Below are positions 56,611 through 64,000 of a stretch of 64,000 nt of DNA, piece after piece. Every line of letters begins with the position of its first letter. Positions within the stretch are counted from its first letter, which is position 1. Made by a program: the position numbers and the translations under genes. This DNA comes from Opisthocomus hoazin (taxonomy: Eukaryota; Chordata; Aves; Opisthocomiformes; Opisthocomidae), in the NCBI RefSeq assembly GCF_030867145.1, contig NC_134419.1, positions 75,387,403 to 75,451,402 of the forward strand. Direction: 5' to 3'. The notes beneath the pieces are model-generated. The model had not been told where the DNA came from, searched no databases, and worked only from the letters and a program-made list of their open reading frames with translations.

Positions 56611-57064
56611 ATGCCGCTGTGGGGCTGGAGCCTGCTGCTGGCGGCCCTGCTGCCCGCCGCCGCCGCCGCCCCGCCGCCGCCCGCCTGCCCGGAGCGCTGC
56701 GATCGTTCGCGCTGCCCGCCTCTGCCCGCCGCCTGCCCCGGCGGGTCCGTGCTGGACTCCTGCGGCTGCTGCCGCGTCTGCGGGGCGGAGGAGGGCGAGG
56801 CCTGCGGCGGGCCCGACGGCGGCGGGCCGCCCTGCGGTGAGGGGCTGCGCTGCGCCGTGCCCCCCGGCGCCGGCCTTCCCGCCTCGGCCACCGTGCGCAA
56901 GCGGGCGGCCGCCGGGCGCTGCGTCTGCTCCAGCAGCGAGCCGGTCTGCGGCAGCGACGCCGTCACCTACGCCAGCCCCTGCCAGCTGCGGGCCGCCAGC
57001 CGCCGCGCCGAGCGCCTCCGCCAGCCGCCCGTCATCGCCATCCAGCGCGGAGCCTGCGGGCAGG
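56611..57064 (+). CDS. HTRA1: HTRA1 exon 1 (signal peptide, IGFBP-like and Kazal-like modules)
   Basis: HTRA1 is a secreted trypsin-like serine protease that cleaves matrix proteins and affects TGF-beta signalling. This exon gives residues 1-151 plus one base. There is a hydrophobic signal peptide at 1-20 (cut near Ala20). A Cys-rich IGFBP-type module spans about 26-106, with the CGCCRVC signature at 51-57. A Kazal-type module includes [15 protein letters not shown] at 112-126 and ends QRGACGQ. The in-frame TAA at 56545-56547 makes ATG 56611 the first possible start. The exon ends in phase 1 at CAGG|GTGAGG; human exon 1 is slightly longer. The protease and PDZ exons lie outside the window. 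Confidence 0.96.
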
Positions 57065-57511
57065 GTGAGGGAGCCGGGACCCAGCGGCGGGGACCCGGGA
57101 GAGGGGCCGGGCTCGGCTCGGTGAGCAGCCGAGTGCCAGCTCCTCTGCCCAGCGTCGGGGCGGGGGGGGAAGGGAACCCCGCGTCCGGCTTCAGCCGTCC
57201 CCTCCCGCTTGGAGCCGGGGGGGAAGCCCCCGAGCCCAGCAGAGCTCGGTTACCGGTCACAGAGCCAGGGGACAGCGGGGTGCTCGGGACTAAACCCGCG
57301 CCTGAGGCTGGCTGCGGGCTGGGGGTTCGGTTTTGTGGCGGATGGGAGCGGCTGTGGACAAGTAACCACGTTAACTAGCAGTGTCCTTCCCCCCTTCGCC
57401 ATCGTTATCGTCCAGTCGTTGCTTTAGTTGGCTCGGGTGTCGCCCGGGGACCCGGGGCTGCGGGAAGGATGCTCGGTGTTGGCGGAGATGCGTCGCTGGG
57501 TGATGGAAGTG

Positions 57512-57683
57512 TGGCTCTGCGGATGGAGATGCTGGGCTGGACAGCCCCAAAAAGAGGGGTTTGGTCTGGCGAGAGCGATTAGTGTGGGACGTGATGGGGC
57601 TCTGCGGATGGAGATGCTGGGCTGGACAGCCCCAAAAAGAGGGGTTCGGTCTGGCAGGAGCAATGAGTGCAGGACGTGACGCG
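57512..57683 (+). repeat. Two-copy 85-bp tandem duplication
   Basis: A unit containing CTCTGCGGATGGAGATGCTG, then GGCTGGACAGCCCCAAAAAG, repeats with an 85-bp period (57516 versus 57601). The first two-thirds are nearly identical between the copies, and the last 25 bp have diverged more. Confidence 0.92.
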
Positions 57684-60157
57684 GCTGGGGGTGAACAGGG
57701 GCTGAACAAGGCGCAGCCCCTAATACCGGCTGGCTTCATCCTTGTGAGTCAGGGCTGCACGTTCCTTCCCGGCCGTTCGGCACGTTTCGGGGGTGACATG
57801 TGAAAATTAGCGGGAATGAAGCCGTTATTTCTGAAGCGGTAGTCACCTGTCAGTCAGTCAGTGCTGTTTCACTGAGGGTTGGTTCTTCTGGTGTAGGTTG
57901 TGCCATTTCTGCACCTCTTTCTATAAAACCACCTTTTTCCCCTGTATTTTTTTTCCCCTATCATCCCCCCAGCTGGAGAATATTCGGACGCGTGGGGACT
58001 GTATGTTGAGCTCGGGCAAAGCGCTGAGCCCACGTTACAGATCAAGTTCACGACTTTGGTACCAGCACAATCAATTTTTTGTACCGCTGATTTTCCCCTC
58101 GGTTTCAAAGCTGCGTTGTGCTCGGTGGAACATTGCTGGCATTTACGGACGCTGGAGACAATTAAAGCTTTCACGCTACAGTTTCCTGACCTCCAGTAGA
58201 ATATAACGCCTTGTGATTTTTATTCTTCGTTCCTGAAGCCAATATTGTTTTCTCGATTCTGCTGAACGTTTGCAGAATTTGGGCTGTGTCTGACCCACAG
58301 AGTGATACGTGCCTCCGGTAGGTTGTACCGAAAACACGTAGGCTGCGTATAGGAAAACTGCGCTGTAGCAGATACACCGTGTCCACATCCAGACAATCGT
58401 TTTGCCCTGTTGCATATCTGGTTGGAGCAATGCTTATTTTCTGTGTCGCTGGGGACAAAAGGAAGGTGCTAGAGAAGCTGACCGGTAGCACGGTTTATCC
58501 CTCGTCCAGAGCAAACGTTGCTGCAAGCAAAGCTTTACGTGAAGAACCTAAAATAAAAAGAAACGGAGAGCAGGCTGTAAAGCACTGTTCCCTGGAGGCA
58601 GATTGAACCACGGTTTTGAACAGCCATTGCCTAATATGTGACTCCTTAGAGTTGTTAACTTTTAATTTTATTTTGAGTTCGTTTTCAGGAGTGCTTTTGC
58701 TACCTAGAGATGGAATTATCTTTGGTAAAATATTTTTTAATGCTTTCAGAGTAACGTATCTGTATAATTCAGTGAATATGGTGTAATGGCTCAGGGAGAT
58801 GAGGGAATGAGGATGTAGAGAAAGTGTTTGGAAACAACTTTTTTGTTGTTTTGAAGTTTCACATCACTTTAGTAGTTGGTCAAATATAATATTGTGTATA
58901 TTGCACAAAATAAAGTAAAACTTTTTAGTTTTTTTTTCAATTTTCATCTACTACAGTCCACTCACGGTGCTGCTTTTGTCCTTCGGTGAGTCTCAGTGAG
59001 TCTGTTGGAGTACCGGGCGTGTTCATGAGAGGATGCGGGAGAGGCAGGGGAAGGTTGCTCCGGGTCTGGGTGCAGAAGGGATGTAGCAGATGCTGCAGCT
59101 TTTCATACCTGAATGGCAGGCAGACGAGCGGCTGCAGCACCTGCGAGCAGTTTGCACCGGGCTGGGCAGGGCTGCCGAGCCGCGGCTTTCGCAAAAGGAA
59201 TCTTCGCTGTCTGTGAGGGACGCGAGCGATGCTGGCAGAGGGCGGTCAGGCCTGCAGAGCATGTGCTGGGAGATGCTCAGCGCACGTCGGGCGGCACGGC
59301 GTGGGTCGGTACCCGTGAAAAGATGAAGGCATGAAAAGCTCAACGTCGTCTGAGCAGAAACCGTGACCATGTAAACACCATCCCGTGCCCAGGAGTGAGG
59401 TCAGTGCCGCGAGACCTCAGCACTCTGCGTTACGAGGTTCATCGTGCTGGGAGGCTGTTTTCTTTTTCTTCTGCAAATATGTTTTTGGTGCTCTTAAACC
59501 CCTCCTGCTGACCGAGGGAAGAAAGCTTGGGATGTTCAACACACCACTTAAACCAGTCTTCCTTCCCCAGCAAAGGCTGGCAGGCGTTTCAGGACAGCGC
59601 GCCCTTCTCTCCGCGTTGTGCTCTTCACGCTGTAAAATATAAACTAACCTGGGTTTGTCCTCTCACCTTTAACCAGAGTAAGGAGAAAAAGAAAGTTCCT
59701 TGTGGTTACTCTCAGTTCCTAACTTTCCTCTTCCCCTTTTTGAACCAGATTTTTAGGTTTTTGTATTTTTGTTACTGTGTCGAACGTGGTTTCCCGGTAG
59801 CCTCGGCAGTCCTCGGCACGCCAGCATCCGTCGCAGGCGGTCCGCGCCGCTCTGTCACAGGCGTGCTCGCCCCGTGATGTCGTATCGGGAGTCTGATGCG
59901 AGCTCTTCTGGTTGAGATGAAGCAGGTCATTGCTGCTTGCTTTGGGGGAGGGCAGCGGTGAGTTGAGCAGTAACTCAGTTCTAGAGAGGTGTGTATCACT
60001 GACAGGTACAGGCTTTGCTGTTTCTCTTCATCACGCCATCATTTTGTAGTTCCAGAGATGGGGAGGAAGAAGAAAATCCATTGCTCAAACTCAGTTCCTT
60101 GCAAAGTGACTGACTCAGTGTTTTGAAACGCACCAGGCGAAACTGCATCCAAGTGAC

Positions 60158-60608
60158 GAGAGAGTCCAGCGGAGGGCTACGAGGATGGTGAGGGGACTGG
60201 AGCATCTCTCCTACGTGGAAAGGCTGAGGGAGCTGGGCTTGTTCAGCCTGGAGAAGAGAAGGCTGAGAGGGGACCTTATAAATACTTATAAATATCTTAA
60301 GGGTGTCAGGAGGATGGGGCCAGACTCTTTTCAGTGGTGCCCAGCGACAGGACAAGGGGCAACGGGCACAAACTGAAGCATGGGAAGTTCTGTCTGAACA
60401 TGAGGAAGAACTTCTTCCCTCTGAGGGTGACGGAGCACTGGAACAGGCTGCCCAGGGAGGCTGTGGAGTCTCCTTCTCTGGAGATATTCCAGACCCGCCT
60501 GGACAAGGTCCTGTGCAGCCTGCTGTAGGTGACCCTGCTTGGGCAGGGGGTTGGACTGGGTGACCCACAGAGGTCCCTTCCAACCCCTACCATTCTGTGA
60601 TTCTGTGA
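60158..60608 (+). mobile_element. CR1 fragment, sense to HTRA1
   Basis: This is a 5'-truncated CR1 starting in the ORF2 C-terminus ([13 protein letters not shown] region) and ending in ATTCTGTGATTCTGTGA. Compared with intact copies, a small insertion duplicates AAATACTTATAA at about 60279-60296, and a frameshift follows near 60300. Confidence 0.94.
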
Positions 60609-62907
60609 AGTGACTCCATGCAGTTATCTGGCAGAAGGAAAGGACCTCTGCAGTCAGTTGACCGTTTGCCATTAATCAAGTCCCTTAAAAAAGGTGTAAG
60701 AATGAGATCCATGCAGCAGAGGATGGGAAAGAGCGGTAGATGGATCTGGCTGCATCCCTTTGCCTGCGGTGCGGCTAGGGCTGAGTGAATAATCGGGGCA
60801 AGAAGGGAAACTCGGCTGAGAAATCTGGGAAGGTCGGGACCTAAGCCAGATATTTATCAAGAGGAAAACTGATATTGTTGTTATGAACTTGGCTTTCGGC
60901 TGTTTCCCCAAAGATAATAACAGGCACATCGCGCGGTTAGCGCGCTGCAGAAGGGTTGGGAGAGCTTGGCGGGTCACTTGGCACGCGTCGAGTCTGGTAA
61001 ACGTGGCCTGGGAGGACCAGGCGTGAAGGAGCCAGATGCTCGATGAAGTGCTCCAGCGCTGTTAGTTTTGTTTAGCCGCCTTCGTCTCCCTCAGTTGCTG
61101 AGTTTGGGTGGTCTGAAAGCCATTATCTTCTGACTGTCCTCTGTCTCTTCTGCAGCAGCGGGAGAAGGGGAGGGAGGGAAGAAGCAGCTGAAGGCAATGG
61201 AAATAAATAACAACATATTTCCAGAACAGAACCAATTCCCAAGCGTGGGATTAAAAAGCTTTTCCAAAGCCAAGTATTCGACTGTGAGAGGAGGGAACTG
61301 TAAGAAGTGGTTTGTCTGCTGAACCTCACCTTTTCCCCTCTCCCCATCCAGATTTCCTTCCCAGGGAGCCGGCGGTAATGCCGTAGTCTCCAGACTTCAA
61401 ACAGTCAAGTTGGTTAAATACAGATTTGGAACCAGGAAAGATGCAAGCCTTTCATCTTCTGGGCTTTGAAATGTCAAGGCACCTGCGGGCTGGACAGGAA
61501 TGCTTAGAGCCGTGAGTAAGCAGCAGGAGCCTTATTAGGCAGAGTGTGGATGTGACGGAGGCAGTGCGTCCTGAGCAGCTGAAGGAAGGACTCTGCCGCC
61601 CAAGAAATAGGAGAAGCTGGAAAATATTTTTCCAATGTGAATTTACATGCGCTTGGAGTGAAAGAAAGCAACGTTAGAAATAGAAACTGGGGTACTGTGG
61701 AACTTAACTTTTGTTGTAAATAAAGTCGTTCCTCCCTCCCATAAACTGCTGGGGCCTCCAGGATCCCTGCTGGACTTGGCAGCAAGTCCCACGGCGTTTG
61801 TAACTGGGCCCAGGCGAATATCTAGCATTATTTTGGAGACTGTGTTCAGGATGTAGAAAAAAAAGACTTTATTTTGCCTGCTGGATGCAGGTCATTGTAG
61901 CTCCCAGATTGGTTTGCCTGCCTCAAAGAGAAGAATGTAACAATAAAATAAGTCTCAGCTCCTCTGTATCGAAGGGCTGTACAATAATGCATTAAGCTTG
62001 TAGTAACTGAAGATTTTGACCTCATATCTGTAGGCAGCAGGAGACTTAGAATATGTTAAACTTGTGAGACAGGACACAGGTGACTAGTTATTTCAAATTT
62101 TAGTGAACTGAGGAGATCTTGACTACCATATTTTAGTGACCAGAGATGAATCGGGCAGGCAGACAGGGCAGCTCTTGAATTTCTGGGTTGCTATCAGCTG
62201 CCCTGGTGCACTGCTCAGGCGAAGCACGAGGCTGGAAGCCGGCTGGGTTGTGCCATTCATCGTGAGCGCTCTGCCAGGAGCTTGTTTCTGGAGACAAAAA
62301 ACGCGTGCGTGTGTATGTACACACTCTGCAGACGAATACACCCGCGTGTGTAACGTGTGAGTAGATGCTTTAGCCTCCGCTCTGGTTGCGCGCCGGCTCT
62401 ACGGGCTGGCACCGGGGCGGGAGCTGGTCGTGTCGGTGCGAGCAGCGGCGTGTTACTGGCACCGTGCTGGGTGTCATGGCTGAGCTACACTCTAGGCACC
62501 CTGTTAGAATTTTCTGTTGACAAAACCTTACTCTCGTGTCTGTCGTTTTATTGCCATCGAATTCTACCAGGCTGCCTCAGTCTTTCCATTTCTCTGCTCT
62601 TGTAAAGCTGCCTTTCTGGTGAGATGGGAGACAGATACGCAGCGAGTGTTTCCTATATCCAGTTTTACAGGCTTGTTACCAGAAATACGGGTGAGATGGA
62701 GCTCATCAAACTGAAAAAAAAAAAACAACCCACTTCATGTTTCTGATGGCAATTGGATTTTCATGTATTTTTCCCGACAGAACAACTGACAGATAAAATA
62801 CATGAAATGTTGTAACCATGCATGAAGTTAGCTGACGGTCTTAAATTTGAAATAGTTTATACAGGAGAGCATCAGGAGAAGCTTACAATATATTTCCAGA
62901 GGCCGAT

Positions 62908-63012
62908 GTCATTATCCCGTTTTACAGATAGTGAATCTAGGACAGGGGCAGATAAAGAGCTTTGCTCAAGGTCAACCAGTAAGCCAGTAGCAGAGCTGAG
63001 AGCAAACTGAGA
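62908..63012 (-). mobile_element. MIR SINE relic (3' part) in HTRA1 intron 1
   Basis: Read on the plus strand, ATTATCCCGTTTTACAGATA, then GAGCTTTGCTCAAGGTCAACCAG and TAAGCCAGTAGCAGAGCTGA, follow the reverse complement of the MIR core and 3' region in order. The matching MIR blocks are 'ttatccccattttacagatg', 'aacttgcccaaggtcacacag' and 'tagtaagtggcagagc'. The match is good for an element inserted before the origin of birds. Confidence 0.75.
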
Positions 63013-63552
63013 TTTTATGAGTCCCTGCTCGTTTTTCTGCCCCTTGCCAGCATAGCCACTCCGTTTTCCATTACTTTTCCATTACTCTATTTCTTAAACT
63101 TGCAAACTGCCGTTTTGGCTTCGTTCTGCAAACAGCATCGATGATCTGTCAATCTGCATCTGCAGAAAGTAATTTTGGAGAAAGAAGTGGGTGGACCGAG
63201 CATGAGCACTGAGAAGGAAGAGAAACCCAAACAACTCTCTCCCCTCCCACCATCCCACCCCAAAATCCACACAACCTCCCAGGAATCTCATACTTCAACG
63301 TTGGTGGTGGTGAAGGGATGATTCATTCCTTTTTCCAGGACAACGTATGCACGTCTGCCCGTTCTGTATCAGAGATCTGCCTGTAGACCTCCACTTAGAA
63401 AGGTGAAGCTCGGCTTAGCCTTATTTCCTTCTACATTCTGACAGTAAAAGTGGGCAAGCAGAAACCGATTATAAATAAAATATGAAAAATATTCAGATGA
63501 GCCATAAAATAAAACAGATGTGCAGATAAAAAAGCCCCTATGTAAATAGTTA

Positions 63553-63922
63553 ATCACAGAATCACAGAATGGTCGGGGTTGGAAGGGACCTCTGTGGGTC
63601 ACCCAGTCCAGCCCCCTGCCGAAGCAGGGTCACCCAGAGCAGGCTGCACAGGACCTTGTCCAGGCGGGGCTGGAATATCTCCAGAGAAGGAGACTCCACA
63701 ACCTCCCTGGGCAGTCTGTGCCAGGGCTCCGTCACCCTCAGAGGGAAGAAGTTCTTCCTGGTGTTCAGATGGAACTTCCTGTGCTTCAGTTTGTGCCCGT
63801 AGCCTCTTGTCCTGTCGCTGGGCACCACTGAAAAGAGTCTGGCCCCGTCCTCCTGACACCCACCCTGCAGATATTTATAAGCATTTCTAAGGTCCCCTCT
63901 CAGCCTTCTCTTCTTCAGGCTG
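63553..63922 (-). mobile_element. CR1 fragment, 5'-truncated
   Basis: An antisense octamer tail, 3' UTR and ORF2 C-terminus are present. Truncation falls at CTTCTTCAGGCTG. The ORF2 tail frame is open across the element up to the truncation. Confidence 0.94.
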
Positions 63923-64000
63923 GGAAATATTGATAGGGGAGCAGTGAATATAATAATTAGAACTCTAAATATCATAAAAATACGCCTATTTGAGAGAGTG

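Larger units (their letters stand above)
56320..57330 (+). promoter_or_regulatory. HTRA1: CpG-island promoter of HTRA1
   Basis: A GC-rich block begins about 290 bp before the HTRA1 ATG and continues past exon 1 into the intron. It contains a 21-base G run, a tandem array of GC boxes and a TTAAAG TATA-like element, in that order, before the start codon. Confidence 0.8.
57065..64000 (+). other. HTRA1: HTRA1 intron 1, 5' part
   Basis: The intron starts with GTGAGG at 57065 and runs past the window end. It holds an 85-bp tandem duplication (57512), two CR1 copies (60158, 63553) and a MIR relic (62908). The remaining stretches, 57684-60157, 60609-62907 and 63013-63552, contain no feature I can identify. 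None of the open frames within them resembles the HTRA1 protease domain. Confidence 0.85.

Noticed and set aside
56006-57124. 372-codon ORF over the HTRA1 promoter and exon 1
   Set aside because: It overlaps HTRA1 exon 1 in a different frame and is low-complexity Pro/Ala/Arg. The HTRA1 frame has the recognisable Cys-rich modules.

Overview
The window is vertebrate nuclear DNA, almost certainly from a bird. It has long AT-rich introns, GT-AG exons, CpG-island promoters and many 5'-truncated CR1 retrotransposons ending in the avian-type octamer tail (ATTCTGTG repeats). SINEs are nearly absent. Gene content and order match the region of human 10q26 that holds PLEKHA1 and HTRA1.

Layout. 1-2200: upstream spacer with two CR1 fragments. 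2220-3180: CpG-island promoter of PLEKHA1, with two tandem ZNF143-type sites and one NRF1-type site. 2570-42725: PLEKHA1 (TAPP1) on the plus strand. It has a non-coding first exon, a 15.5 kb intron 1, and coding exons at 18204-18344, 20976-21032, 22521-22566, 24700-24797, 27382-27513, 29179-29322, 30558-30626, 34614-34678, 35518-35581, 36820-36909 and 40203-40532. The spliced protein is 411 residues with two PH domains and a C-terminal SDV PDZ ligand. An alternative exon at 38044 would change the C-terminus in one of two ways. 42726-56400: intergenic spacer without a recognisable gene. It holds an older CR1 split by a younger, nearly coding-intact CR1 on the opposite strand. 56400-57064: promoter and first coding exon of HTRA1 (signal peptide, IGFBP-like and Kazal-like modules). 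57065-64000: start of HTRA1 intron 1; the protease and PDZ exons lie beyond the window.

Function. PLEKHA1 encodes a cytosolic adaptor that reads PI(3,4)P2 through its second PH domain and binds PDZ scaffolds through its tail. HTRA1 is a secreted serine protease. The two genes are neighbours in the same orientation, but nothing here shows a shared pathway or shared control. No ARMS2-like gene was seen between them.

Observations most worth checking: (1) the last PLEKHA1 exon is open in all three forward frames, and a 41-nt cassette would move translation into a second frame and remove the PDZ ligand; (2) the CR1-in-CR1 insertion with repetitive filler at its 5' junction; (3) five GC boxes at 21-22 bp spacing upstream of HTRA1; (4) ancient SINE and LINE relics inside introns; (5) an unexplained 297-codon ORF in PLEKHA1 intron 1.

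All calls come from reading the sequence. Family names rest on remembered protein and repeat consensus features, and no database search was run.
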